Of a stretch of 64,000 bases of DNA, positions 32,153 through 40,027 are shown in pieces (position 1 is the stretch's first letter; each line of letters opens with the position of its first letter). The stretch covers positions 1,426,001-1,490,000 of the forward strand of contig NZ_JAHLZY020000001.1 in the NCBI RefSeq assembly GCF_018967865.2, written 5' to 3'. This DNA comes from Hymenobacter siberiensis. GTDB lineage: Bacteria; Bacteroidota; Bacteroidia; Cytophagales; Hymenobacteraceae. The position numbers and the translations under genes are program-made. The notes under the pieces are model-generated. The model was given only the letters and a program-made list of their open reading frames with translations. It did no database searches and was not told where the DNA came from.

Positions 32153-34156
32153 GTGCAAAAGGGAAAGCTAACTGCGCGGTTGATAGGAAGTGTGTTTTTG
32201 GTGCTGCTGGCATGGCGGGTAGGAGGGCAGGAGGCTGACACTTCCGACCGCGACCGCGCCCCCGGCGAGCTGCTGAATGCCGGGCGGGCTACCGTGGCGC
32301 CGGGGTATTTTATGTTTCCGATTGCGCCGGGCAAGCCGGGCTTCCTGGCCGGGAGCATGGGCGAGCTGCGGCCCAACCATTTCCACGGTGGCCTCGACAT
32401 CAAGACCGGCGGCGGGGTAAACCAGCCCGTGTACGCCGCCGCCGATGGCTACGTGTCGCGTCTCAAGCAGTCGTCGTTTGGCTACGGCAACGTACTCTAT
32501 ATCAATCATTCAAATGGTCTGACCACCGTGTACGGCCACCTCAACGAGTTCAAAGGTGCCTTCGCGGCCGAGCTGCTGCGTCGGCAGTACGACAAGCAGA
32601 GCTACGAGTTGGAAGCCTTCTTCGAGAAGGACCGGTTTCCGGTGAAGCGTGGCGAGCTGGTGGCCCTGAGCGGCAACACCGGCGGCTCGGCCGGCCCGCA
32701 CCTGCACTGGGAAGTGCGCGATGCCCAGGACCGGCAGTACAACCCCCTGCAATGGGGCGGCTTCCCCGAGATTCAGGACCATGTAGCCCCTACGCTGCAG
32801 GCATTTGCGCTGGAGCCGCTGTCTATTGAGGCGCGGGTGAAGAACGTGTTTGCCAAGGCGCTGTTTGCGCCCAAAGTGCAGCCGGGGCCGGGCGTGGCCA
32901 CTACCTGGGCCGATACCATCAGTGCCTTTGGCACGGTGGGCGTGCTGGTGCAAGGCTTCGATAGGTTTGACAATGCCTGGAACCGCAACGGTATTCAGCG
33001 GGTGGCCATGACGGTGAACGGGCAGCCGTTTTACCAGCATAACATCGATGCGATTCCCTTCCCGACGGGCACCCGGCAGGTGGGCAATTTCGTCGATTTC
33101 CTGTATCAGAACACCCAGGGCCGCACCTTGCAAAAGCTGTGGGTAGACGATGGCAACGACCTGCTGATGTACGCCACCACCAGCCCCACCAAGGGCCGCC
33201 TGACCGTGGAAGCCGGTAAGGTGTACAACGTCGATATCACCCTGGCCGACTCCTACAACAACCAGACGGCCCTGCACCTGGTGCTGCGCGGCGAGCAGCC
33301 GGCCTACTTCAAAACCCGCGCCGCCGTGGTGAAAAAGCCCGCCCTGCGCTTCGAGGTGACCCGCAACCTGCTGAAAGCCGTGGCCGCCGACCCCAGCGCC
33401 GACTCGGTGGGCGCCAACCTGGTGCTGCTGCGCGGCAACCGCCGCCTCGAAATCAAGCCGAGCTACACCCAGAACAGCGAAACCGTGTACCTCTACGACC
33501 TGCGCGCCGGCCTGCCCGATTCCATTCGTTTCGGCACCATCACCAAGAAGTTCGACCGGCAGGTGATGATTCCGGCGGGCAAGGAGACCAACTACGCCAC
33601 GGCCAAGCTCAACGTGATGTTCGGCAAGGAAACCTTGTTCGGTAACATCTACCTCGGCACCAGCTACAAGCCCGAGCCCATCGGCAGCGGCTTCTGGACG
33701 GTGGGCGCGCCGCTCATTCCACTCTATCACACGGCCACCCTCACTCTCAAGCCCACCACCCCGCCCGCCGACCCGGCCCGCACTGCCATTTACGCGGCCA
33801 CGCTGAAGGGCGGCAAGGCCTACCTGGGCGGCAAGTGGGACGAGCAAGGCAACATCACGGCCAACATCCGCCAGTTTGCCTCCTACCGCATTCTCACCGA
33901 TACCGTGGCCCCTAAGGGCAGCCTCATCGGGCGGCCCGGCGGGCAGGTGCTCTTCCGCGTCGGCGACGACCTTTCCGGCCTGGCTACCTACCGCCTGCTG
34001 GTGGGCGGGCGGTTCCGGATGCTGCGCTTCGAACACAAGAATTCCACGCTGTTTTCGGTGCCGACCGATACGCTGGGTGCCCGCTTGAAAGGCCCCGCCG
34101 AACTGCGTTTGACGGACCAGGCCGGCAATGAGCGGGTGATTCCGCTGAGCTTGTAG
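32153..34156 (+). CDS. M23 family metallopeptidase, secreted
   Basis: A 667-residue exported protein starting with GTG at 32153; residues 1-25 form a signal peptide (LIGSVFLVLLAWRVGG). The LytM/M23 domain occupies about 45-200: NHFHGGLDIKTGGG holds the HxxxD zinc ligands, and GGSAGPHLHWEVRD the HxH motif, so it should cleave peptidoglycan cross-bridges. The remaining 450 residues are beta-rich (immunoglobulin-like patches such as IQRVAMTVNGQPFYQHNI), as in large Bacteroidota cell-wall peptidases. It ends 20 bp before an inverted-repeat element. Confidence 0.87.
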   Translation: MQKGKLTARLIGSVFLVLLAWRVGGQEADTSDRDRAPGELLNAGRATVAPGYFMFPIAPGKPGFLAGSMGELRPNHFHGGLDIKTGGGVNQPVYAAADGYVSRLKQSSFGYGNVLYINHSNGLTTVYGHLNEFKGAFAAELLRRQYDKQSYELEAFFEKDRFPVKRGELVALSGNTGGSAGPHLHWEVRDAQDRQYNPLQWGGFPEIQDHVAPTLQAFALEPLSIEARVKNVFAKALFAPKVQPGPGVATTWADTISAFGTVGVLVQGFDRFDNAWNRNGIQRVAMTVNGQPFYQHNIDAIPFPTGTRQVGNFVDFLYQNTQGRTLQKLWVDDGNDLLMYATTSPTKGRLTVEAGKVYNVDITLADSYNNQTALHLVLRGEQPAYFKTRAAVVKKPALRFEVTRNLLKAVAADPSADSVGANLVLLRGNRRLEIKPSYTQNSETVYLYDLRAGLPDSIRFGTITKKFDRQVMIPAGKETNYATAKLNVMFGKETLFGNIYLGTSYKPEPIGSGFWTVGAPLIPLYHTATLTLKPTTPPADPARTAIYAATLKGGKAYLGGKWDEQGNITANIRQFASYRILTDTVAPKGSLIGRPGGQVLFRVGDDLSGLATYRLLVGGRFRMLRFEHKNSTLFSVPTDTLGARLKGPAELRLTDQAGNERVIPLSL

Positions 34157-34176
34157 TAGCGGAGAAGTGCGAATAA

Positions 34177-34385
34177 GACTCCCCTCCTTACCAAGGAGGG
34201 GATGCTGGCGCGAAGCGTCAGCTGGGGTGGTTGTAGCGTTGCATGGCATCCGCACGATTTCCAGTCAATTCCCGTAAGCGCTTAAATTACATTTATTGCA
34301 TTCATTTCGCCAGCCGTTCAACGCCACAACCACCCCAGTTGACGCTTCGCGCCAGCATCCCCTCCTTGGTAAGGAGGGGAGTTTT
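34177..34385. repeat. CTCCCCTCC inverted-repeat element without a gene
   Basis: The left arm 34177-34241 and right arm 34316-34385 are nearly perfect inverted repeats. Each arm is ACTCCCCTCCTTACCAAGG, then AGGGGA, a small hairpin (GCTGGCGC-GAA-GCGTCAGC on the left), then GGGGTGGTTGT and GCGTTG. The centre is 74 AT-rich bases with no coding frame. The same arms bound a DUF559 gene at 37416-37950, so this looks like a gene-less derivative. Confidence 0.88.
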
Positions 34386-34419
34386 GACCGTCTTACTCTT
34401 CTCAAAAACCCTTCCCATC

Positions 34420-34869
34420 ATGTCCCTCGAACCCGGCCAACCCGCCCCCGATTTCACCGCCCAGGACCAGGACGGCAACACCATCAGCCTGCACGAGCTG
34501 CGCGGCCAGAAAGTCGCCCTCTACTTTTACCCCAAGGACGATACCCCCGGCTGCACCGCCCAGGCCTGCAACCTGCGCGACCACCAGGAGGAGCTGAAAG
34601 CCAGCAACATCAAAGTCATCGGCGTGAGCATCGACGGCGCGGCGGCCCACCAGAAATTCGCCCTCAAGTACGACCTGCCCTTCCCGTTGCTCGTCGATAC
34701 TGACAAAACCATCGTGCAGGCCTACGGCGTGTGGCAGGAGAAGAAAAACTACGGCAAGACCTACATGGGCACCGTTCGCACCACTTTCCTTATTGATGAA
34801 AACGGCCTGATTGAGCAGGTTATCAAGAAAGTGGACACCAAGGAGCACGCCGCCCAACTGCTGAAGTAG
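34420..34869 (+). CDS. bcp: Thioredoxin-dependent thiol peroxidase (BCP/PrxQ)
   Basis: A 149-residue atypical peroxiredoxin that reduces H2O2 and organic peroxides. The start at 34420 gives MSLEPGQPAPDFTAQDQDGN. YFYPKDDTPGCTAQACNLRD contains the peroxidatic Cys in PGCT and the resolving Cys five residues later, the BCP/PrxQ arrangement. Later marks are VIGVSIDG, DLPFPLLVDTD and TFLIDENG. The frame is open upstream to 34243, but that part translates the inverted-repeat element, so it is rejected. Confidence 0.92.
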   Translation: MSLEPGQPAPDFTAQDQDGNTISLHELRGQKVALYFYPKDDTPGCTAQACNLRDHQEELKASNIKVIGVSIDGAAAHQKFALKYDLPFPLLVDTDKTIVQAYGVWQEKKNYGKTYMGTVRTTFLIDENGLIEQVIKKVDTKEHAAQLLK

Positions 34870-34907
34870 CGGCAGCCGGCAGCACTGCTTTGCCCCGAAA
34901 GGGCCCG

Positions 34908-34936
34908 TTGGCCCATCCCGCCGTTTACTACCTTTA
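34908..34936 (+). promoter_or_regulatory. Candidate promoter for the transketolase N-terminal gene
   Basis: TTG at 34908-34910, an 18-bp spacer, then TACCTTTA at 34929-34936 (7 of 8 to TAnnTTTG positions that are fixed except the last). The start codon is 26 bases downstream. Confidence 0.45.
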
Positions 34937-34961
34937 CCCACCGAACCCAACTATTCCCGAC

Positions 34962-35849
34962 ATGGCCGATACCACCACCACCAAAACTGTTGAACAGCCC
35001 GAGAAATCAAACGAGGAGCTGAAGGAAATTGCCACCCAGGTGCGCCGCGACATCGTGCGCATGGTGCATGCCGTGAACTCGGGCCACCCCGGCGGCTCGC
35101 TCGGCATCACCGATTTGCTGGTCGCGCTTTACTTTAAAGTAATGAAGCACCACCCCGAGCCCTTCGATATGGACGGCAAGGACCAGGACCTGTTCTTCCT
35201 GTCCAACGGCCACACGTCGGCCACCATGTACTCGTGTTTGGCGCGTTCGGGCTACTTCCCCATCAGTGAGTTGAGCACGTTCCGCAAGCTCAACTCCCGC
35301 CTCCAGGGCCATCCCACTACCCACGAGGGCTTGCCGGGCATTCGGGTAGCCTCGGGCTCCCTGGGCCAGGGCCTGAGCGTGGCCTGCGGCGCGGCCCAGG
35401 CCAAAAAGATGAACGGCGACAAGCAGCGCGTGTTCGTGCTCATGGGCGACGGCGAGCTGGAGGAAGGCCAGAACTGGGAGGCCGCCCTCTACGCCAGCCA
35501 CCACAAAATCGACAACCTCATCGCTATCGTGGACCGCAACGGCCAGCAGATTGATGGTTCAACCGACGAAATTGGTGGCCTGGGTGATATTGGTGAGAAG
35601 TTCAAAGCCTTCGGCTGGCACGTCATCGAAGGCGACGGCAACCACTTCGATGCCCTGATTCCCCTGCTCGAAAACTGCGTGGCCGCCACCGGCAAAGCCA
35701 GGCCCGTCATATTCGTAATGGATACGAAAATGGGCTTCGGCGTCGATTTCATGATGGACGGCCACAAGTGGCACGGCGTAGCACCGAACGATGCCCAGCT
35801 GGCCACCGCCCTCGATGAGCTGAAAACCGGGACGGAAGGCGACTACTAA
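34962..35849 (+). CDS. Transketolase, N-terminal subunit
   Basis: The thiamine-diphosphate-binding half of a split transketolase of the pentose phosphate pathway; it works with the C-terminal half encoded at 37979-38935. It has 295 residues starting MADTTTTKTVEQPEK. Landmarks are VHAVNSGHPGGSLGITDLLV, HTSATMYSCLARSGYF, SGSLGQGLSVACGAA, and MGDGELEEGQNWEAALYA with the GDG...N metal/TPP motif. The in-frame upstream part from 34890 is unlikely. Unusually, its partner is 2.1 kb away behind a VWA gene and a repeat element. Confidence 0.92.
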   Translation: MADTTTTKTVEQPEKSNEELKEIATQVRRDIVRMVHAVNSGHPGGSLGITDLLVALYFKVMKHHPEPFDMDGKDQDLFFLSNGHTSATMYSCLARSGYFPISELSTFRKLNSRLQGHPTTHEGLPGIRVASGSLGQGLSVACGAAQAKKMNGDKQRVFVLMGDGELEEGQNWEAALYASHHKIDNLIAIVDRNGQQIDGSTDEIGGLGDIGEKFKAFGWHVIEGDGNHFDALIPLLENCVAATGKARPVIFVMDTKMGFGVDFMMDGHKWHGVAPNDAQLATALDELKTGTEGDY

Positions 35850-35906
35850 ATCACTGATTTTCGCTGATTAACCGAGATTTCGCTGATGTGGTCCTGCGCC
35901 TTACGT

Positions 35907-36026
35907 CAACCTCACCCCCCCGGCCCCCCTCTCCAAAAAAGAGGGGGGAGCTTTACGTTCCTGTTCAAGCAAAATCGTAAAGCTCCCCCCTCTTTTTTGG
36001 AGAGGGGGGCCGGGGGGGTGAGGTTG
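35907..36026. repeat. GC-rich inverted repeat, 51-bp perfect arms
   Basis: Bases 35907-35957 are perfectly complementary to 35976-36026, with an 18-base loop. Each arm is CTCAC, C7, GG, C6 TCTCC, A6, GAGGGGGGAGCTTTACG. It resembles the repeat at 5455-5603. The GTG that best starts the VWA protein (36018) is inside the right arm. Confidence 0.9.
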
Positions 36027-37403
36027 CGCCTGGCGGCGTTGCTGCTGCTGCTATGGAGCATTAACACCCACGCCCAGAACGCCCCCCTCGAAAAGCCCAA
36101 GGTCACCCGCATTCTTTTCCTGCTCGATGCCTCGGGCTCGATGATGGCCCCCTGGGAAGGCCAGCCCCGCTGGAACGTGGCCAAGCGCATGCTCAGCAAA
36201 ATGGTGGACTCCCTCAACACCTATCCCAACTTGGAAATAGCCCTGCGCGTGTACGGCCACCAATATCCCAATGCCGAGAAAAACTGCGAAGACTCCCGGC
36301 TGGAAGTGCCTTTCGCTCCGCGCAACGCGGTGGCCATCAAGAAAAAGCTGACCGAGCTGAAAGCCCAGGGCAATACGCCCATCACGTACTCGCTGGAGCA
36401 GTCGGCCAACGATTTCCCCACCGATAAGTCCTCCCGCAACGTGCTGCTGTTGATTACGGACGGCCTCGAATCGTGCAATCGCGACCCCTGCGCGGCTTCC
36501 ATCGCCCTGCAGCGCAAGCACGTTTTCCTCAAGCCCTTCGTCATCGGCATCGGGGCCGAGCGCGATTTCGGCAAGCAGCTCGAATGCCTCGGCCAGTACT
36601 ACAACGCCGCCGAAGTCGCCACTTTCCGCACGGTGATGAACGACGTAATTGCCAAAACGCTGAGCAAAACCACCGTCTCGGTGAATCTCACCGACGCCAA
36701 CGGCAAGCCCGTGGAAAGCAACGTGAACATGACCTTCGTGAACAACGTGACCGAGCAGCCGGAGTACAATTACGTGCACTACCGCGACGCCCAGGGCAAG
36801 GCCGATGTCGTCGATATCGACGCTCTCCAGAGCTACGACCTCGTGATAAACACGGTGCCGCCCGTGCGCCAGGCCAACATCCCCATCACGCCCGGCAAGG
36901 CCAACGTGCTCACTTACAAAACGCCTCAGGGCACGCTTTGGCTGCAAAACCCACCTCTCACACCCAACCCGTATGGTACCATCCGGGCGGTGGTGCGCAG
37001 CCCGGCGGGGGCCACCGTCACGGCCGGCACCTTCGGCACCCGCCAGAAACTGCTGGCCGGCAACTACGAAGTGGAAGCCCTGACCCTGCCGCGCACCGTG
37101 CGCCGCATCATTATCAAGCAAGGCCAGGAATACGCTTTCACCTACGATGCCCCCGGCACCCTCAATATTACCTCCGACCTGAAAGGCTACGGTAGTATCT
37201 ATCAATTGAATGATGATGAGTCGCAAACCTGGATTTACGACTTGCCGCAAGGTGGCAGCAGCAAAATCAACCTACCCATGCAGCCGGGGGCATACCGGTT
37301 GGTATTTCGCACCAAAACCAGCATCGGCAGCAAGTTTACGGACGTGCGCAATTTTAGCATTCGGAGCGGGCAGACGACATCAGTAGCCATTTTCGGAAAA
37401 TGA
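36018..37403 (+). CDS. Secreted von Willebrand factor A domain protein
   Basis: From GTG at 36018 it has 461 residues with a signal peptide (RLRLAALLLLLWSINTHAQ). The VWA domain follows at once: RILFLLDASGSMMAPWEG carries the DxSxS metal site, then YSLEQSANDFPTD and LLLITDGLESCNRDPC with the third loop. The C-terminal half is beta-rich (TVSVNLTDANGKPVESNVNM, then PEGA-like repeats such as GTLWLQNPPLTPNPYGTIRA). It probably acts outside the cytoplasm in binding or surface structure. The frame is open back to 35886, but those 44 codons translate the inverted repeat. Confidence 0.82.
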   Translation: MRLRLAALLLLLWSINTHAQNAPLEKPKVTRILFLLDASGSMMAPWEGQPRWNVAKRMLSKMVDSLNTYPNLEIALRVYGHQYPNAEKNCEDSRLEVPFAPRNAVAIKKKLTELKAQGNTPITYSLEQSANDFPTDKSSRNVLLLITDGLESCNRDPCAASIALQRKHVFLKPFVIGIGAERDFGKQLECLGQYYNAAEVATFRTVMNDVIAKTLSKTTVSVNLTDANGKPVESNVNMTFVNNVTEQPEYNYVHYRDAQGKADVVDIDALQSYDLVINTVPPVRQANIPITPGKANVLTYKTPQGTLWLQNPPLTPNPYGTIRAVVRSPAGATVTAGTFGTRQKLLAGNYEVEALTLPRTVRRIIIKQGQEYAFTYDAPGTLNITSDLKGYGSIYQLNDDESQTWIYDLPQGGSSKINLPMQPGAYRLVFRTKTSIGSKFTDVRNFSIRSGQTTSVAIFGK

Positions 37404-37415
37404 CGTGAGAACGGA

Positions 37416-37950
37416 AAACTCCCCTCCCTACCAAGGAGGGGACATTTTCACAAAGTGAAAATTGGGGTGGTTGTAGGCGTTGAAGAATCGTTGAATCAAA
37501 TGACAGCCCCATGACAACCCTCAACATCCTCCCCCACAAAAAAGAAGAACGCCGCACCCTCCGCAACAACCCAACCCCCGCCGAAGCCGTCCTCTGGAAC
37601 CAATTGAAAAACGGCCAGTTGGCCAACCGCAAATTCCGCCGCCAGCACAGCATCGGCGAGTTCATTCTTGATTTCTACTGCCCGCAGGAAAAGCTTGCGG
37701 TTGAATTAGACGGTGCGGGCCATTTCACGGCATCCGGTAATTTGCATGATGCAGCGCGTACTGATTATTTGAATGCAGCGGGTATTCGGGTAATGCGGTT
37801 TGAGAATAAGTTAATTTGGTCGGCGCTGGATAGCGTGCTGCATTCCATTGAAAGTAGTTTTAGTGGGCGCTGACGTTTGCCGTTCAACGCCACAACCACC
37901 CCAGTTGAGCCTGCGGCTCAACGTCCCCTCCTTGGTAAGGAGGGGAGTTT
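37416..37950. mobile_element. Inverted-repeat element carrying a DUF559 nuclease gene
   Basis: Left arm 37416-37484 and the complement of right arm 37882-37950 share AAACTCCCCTCC, TACCAAGGAGGGGAC, then a short hairpin, then TGGGGTGGTTGT and GCGTTGAA. The hairpin differs in sequence (ATTTTCAC-AAA-GTGAAAAT on the left, GTTGAGCC-GCA-GGCTCAAC on the right) but pairs perfectly in both. The 398-base centre encodes a single DUF559 protein. The same arms without a gene are at 34177-34385. That it moves is inferred from the structure. Confidence 0.75.
37511..37873 (+). CDS. DUF559 (Vsr-like) endonuclease-fold protein
   Basis: A 120-residue protein with the PD-(D/E)XK/Vsr-like fold of DUF559: LRNNPTPAEAVLWNQLKNGQ, then RKFRRQHSIGEFILDFYCP (Asp) and LAVELDGAGHF (Glu and Asp), the likely metal site, ending RTDYLNAAGIRVMRFENKLI. 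Vsr itself nicks DNA next to T:G mismatches; the substrate of DUF559 proteins is not established. The start MTTLNILPHKKEER is 26 bases inside the left arm of the element. There is no methylase next to it, so it is not part of a visible restriction system. Confidence 0.85.
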   Translation: MTTLNILPHKKEERRTLRNNPTPAEAVLWNQLKNGQLANRKFRRQHSIGEFILDFYCPQEKLAVELDGAGHFTASGNLHDAARTDYLNAAGIRVMRFENKLIWSALDSVLHSIESSFSGR

Positions 37951-37978
37951 GTTCTAACGAAACCTCCTTAATATACCC

Positions 37979-38935
37979 ATGAAAGACTTCCCCTACACCG
38001 AATCCAAAGACACCCGTAGCGGCTTCGGCGCTGGCCTGGCCGAGCTGGGCACCACCCATCCCAACGTAGTCGCCCTCTGCGCCGACCTCACCGGCTCGCT
38101 CAAGATGGATGCCTTCAAAAAGGCCTTCCCCGAGCGGTTTTTCCAGGTCGGCATTGCCGAGGCCAACATGATGGGCGTGGCCGCCGGCATGACCATTGGC
38201 GGCAAAATCCCCTTCACGGGCACCTTTGCCAACTTCAGCACCGGCCGGGTGTATGACCAGATTCGCCAGAGCATTGCTTACTCCGGCAAGAACGTGAAAA
38301 TCTGCGCCTCGCACGCCGGCCTCACGCTGGGCGAAGACGGCGCCACCCACCAGATTCTGGAAGACCTCGGCATGATGAAAATGCTGCCCGGCATGACCGT
38401 CATCAACCCCTGCGACTACAACCAGACCAAAGCCGCTACCCTCGCCATCGCCGACTACGAAGGCCCCGTGTACCTGCGCTTCGGCCGCCCCGTGGTGCCC
38501 AACTTCACGCCTGCCGACCAGAAATTCGAAATCGGCAAAGCCTGGGTAATGAACGAAGGCCCCGACGTGAGCATCTTCGCCACCGGCCACCTCGTCTGGA
38601 AAGCCGTGCTGGCCGGTAAGCTCCTGGCCGAAAAAGGCATCAACGCCGAAATCATCAACATCCATACCATCAAGCCGCTCGATGCCGAAGCCATCCTCGC
38701 CTCGGTGCGCAAAACCCGCTGCGTGGTCACCGCCGAAGAACACCAGATGAACGGCGGCCTCGGCGACAGCATCGCCCAGCTACTGGCTCGCGAAGAGCCC
38801 CTGCCCCTGGAAATGGTGGCCGTGCACGACAGCTTCGGCGAAAGCGGCACCCCCGACCAGCTGATGGAGAAATACGGCCTCACCGATGCCGCCATCGTGG
38901 AAGCCGTAGAAGCGGTGATGAAGCGGAAGAAGTAG
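37979..38935 (+). CDS. Transketolase, C-terminal subunit
   Basis: The partner of the protein at 34962-35849: it supplies the pyrimidine-binding and C-terminal domains of transketolase. In 318 residues it shows RSGFGAGLAELG, LCADLTGSLKMDAFKKAFPE, FQVGIAEANMMGVAAGMTIG (with the Glu that activates thiamine diphosphate), HAGLTLGEDGATHQILEDLG and VTAEEHQMNGGLGDSIAQLL. It starts 28 bases after the DUF559 element, so its promoter or leader may have been replaced or separated by that insertion. A strong terminator follows. Confidence 0.92.
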   Translation: MKDFPYTESKDTRSGFGAGLAELGTTHPNVVALCADLTGSLKMDAFKKAFPERFFQVGIAEANMMGVAAGMTIGGKIPFTGTFANFSTGRVYDQIRQSIAYSGKNVKICASHAGLTLGEDGATHQILEDLGMMKMLPGMTVINPCDYNQTKAATLAIADYEGPVYLRFGRPVVPNFTPADQKFEIGKAWVMNEGPDVSIFATGHLVWKAVLAGKLLAEKGINAEIINIHTIKPLDAEAILASVRKTRCVVTAEEHQMNGGLGDSIAQLLAREEPLPLEMVAVHDSFGESGTPDQLMEKYGLTDAAIVEAVEAVMKRKK

Positions 38936-38950
38936 GTTGACCGGATAAGT

Positions 38951-38992
38951 AAAAGCCCCCGTAGCACAAGTTGCTGCGGGGGCTTTTATTTT
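38951..38992 (+). terminator. Intrinsic terminator
   Basis: AAAAGCCCCCGTAGCA (38951-38966) pairs with TGCTGCGGGGGCTTTT (38972-38987), one G-U type mismatch, then ATTTTG. Ends the transketolase gene. Confidence 0.85.
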
Positions 38993-38998
38993 GTTGTC

Positions 38999-39133
38999 GC
39001 TAACGTTGAAGTGTTTATGAAGTTGTGGAACTTGAAAAACGTCAGTTTCAATAAACCACAAAAGCATAATAGCGATTTAAAGTCGAATGCTCATTCGTCC
39101 CGCCACAATTTTATAAACACACTGTTGTGTGCC
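38999..39133. other. attC-like recombination site candidate
   Basis: The ends carry the AAC...GTT signature of integron attC sites: GCTAAC at 38999-39004 and GTTGTGTGC at 39125-39132 region. Inside, GTGTTTATGAAGTTGTGG (39011-39028) pairs at 16 of 18 positions with 39103-39120, giving a long stem with a 74-base loop that contains a smaller perfect hairpin, CGAATG-CT-CATTCG. The total of about 131 nt is within the attC range. It sits at the 3' side of the AT-rich gene 39145-39912. The match to consensus is by eye only. Confidence 0.45.
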
Positions 39134-39144
39134 GTTTTGGTCTG

Positions 39145-39912
39145 TCAAAAGAGACGTTTAAAATAAAAGTAAACAGCCTTCGAGTCGTACTTATCTTCTC
39201 CACGCCAATACTCTACAAAATCCCAGTCATGTCTCCCGGTTGTCGGTCTGTCATAACTCGTCGGGTTTAATATTTTACAGCAAGCTAGAATTTCCAGAAG
39301 GCTACTTCTTTCATCTTTTGATGATTTATAAACGTCTTTTAATCTATCACGTAGTTTGCTTGGATAGTCACCATCTGCGGATTGTTCTACTGTCCTTAAT
39401 ATTTTTCCGAAAATTATTAAGTCTTCTTCAATAGGTATGTCAATTTCAAGTTGGGAGAAAAGATTCAAGTCAAAGTAATTGTAAAGCGCTTGACGGTGCC
39501 TAACTCCACCCCATTTTATTCTCTCAAAATTCAAGACATTTAAATCTTCGTCAACATACTCATCTTGCAAATCCCAACTGTCACTTTTATCGCCATTAAT
39601 AATTCTCAAAGCATTTGCATAGCTGGCAATTGCCGAGCGTAACTCAAATTGCTTTGTTCTTAAACTACATAAAAAGGCATTTGAAATGTCCTCTTTTGAA
39701 ATCTTGTTTAGAAGTTTCGTAAGTCTTGCAACAAGTTCTGATTTGCTAATTGAAAATGGGTCAAACATAACACCTTTCGATTTTGCATAATCAAAGTCAT
39801 TAGGTTTAGTCTTTCTATCGCCATCATCTATCCAGCCTCCAGAAGTCCAATAGGTTTTAAATAAAATATCCTTAGCTTTTTTGTCCACGAAATGTTTGTT
39901 TAAAAATGGCAC
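39145..39912 (-). CDS. AT-rich cassette-like gene of unknown function
   Basis: A 255-residue soluble protein, rich in Lys, Asp, Asn and Ile, with codons far more AT-rich than any neighbour, so recently acquired. It begins with GTG at 39912 (MPFLNKHFVDKKAKDILFKT) and includes WTSGGWIDDGDRKTKPNDFD, WGGVRHRQALYNYFDLNLFS and GRHDWDFVEYWRGEDKYDSK. No family is recognised. The start codon lies within a TGTTGTGTGCC motif, and the same motif inverted follows the stop, so the gene is bracketed like an integron cassette. It points the same way as the recombinase upstream. Confidence 0.72.
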   Translation of the reverse strand: MPFLNKHFVDKKAKDILFKTYWTSGGWIDDGDRKTKPNDFDYAKSKGVMFDPFSISKSELVARLTKLLNKISKEDISNAFLCSLRTKQFELRSAIASYANALRIINGDKSDSWDLQDEYVDEDLNVLNFERIKWGGVRHRQALYNYFDLNLFSQLEIDIPIEEDLIIFGKILRTVEQSADGDYPSKLRDRLKDVYKSSKDERSSLLEILACCKILNPTSYDRPTTGRHDWDFVEYWRGEDKYDSKAVYFYFKRLF

Positions 39913-40010
39913 ACAACATTACGATTGCCGCAACCCGCAGTATTGGCAAGTTGCGTCAATCTGACCTTAGTGCGCAAGTAACTTGCGGGAAACTGGCTAA
40001 ACCAGCGTGC
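39908..40010. other. Candidate attachment region between recombinase and cassette
   Basis: The complement of 39908-39918 is TGTTGTGTGCC, matching 39123-39133 in inverse. Beyond it the sequence is rich in short inverted repeats: CCCGCAGTATTGG and AAGTTGCG near 39930-39955 are mirrored by CGCAAGTAACTTGCGGG near 39980-39998, and GCAAGTTACTTGC is itself palindromic on the minus strand. This is where an attI or first attC should be. The fold is suggestive, not proven. Confidence 0.35.
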
Positions 40011-40027
40011 TATACGCAACTCGCCGG

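Noticed and set aside
32510..34255. 581-codon frame opposite the M23 peptidase
   Set aside because: Antisense shadow; the plus-strand frame has intact catalytic motifs, while this one has none.
34243..34419. N-terminal extension of the peroxiredoxin frame
   Set aside because: It translates the inverted-repeat element and the family starts at MSLEPGQPAPDF.
36051..37250. 399-codon frame opposite the VWA gene
   Set aside because: Antisense shadow of a clear VWA protein; no recognisable domain.
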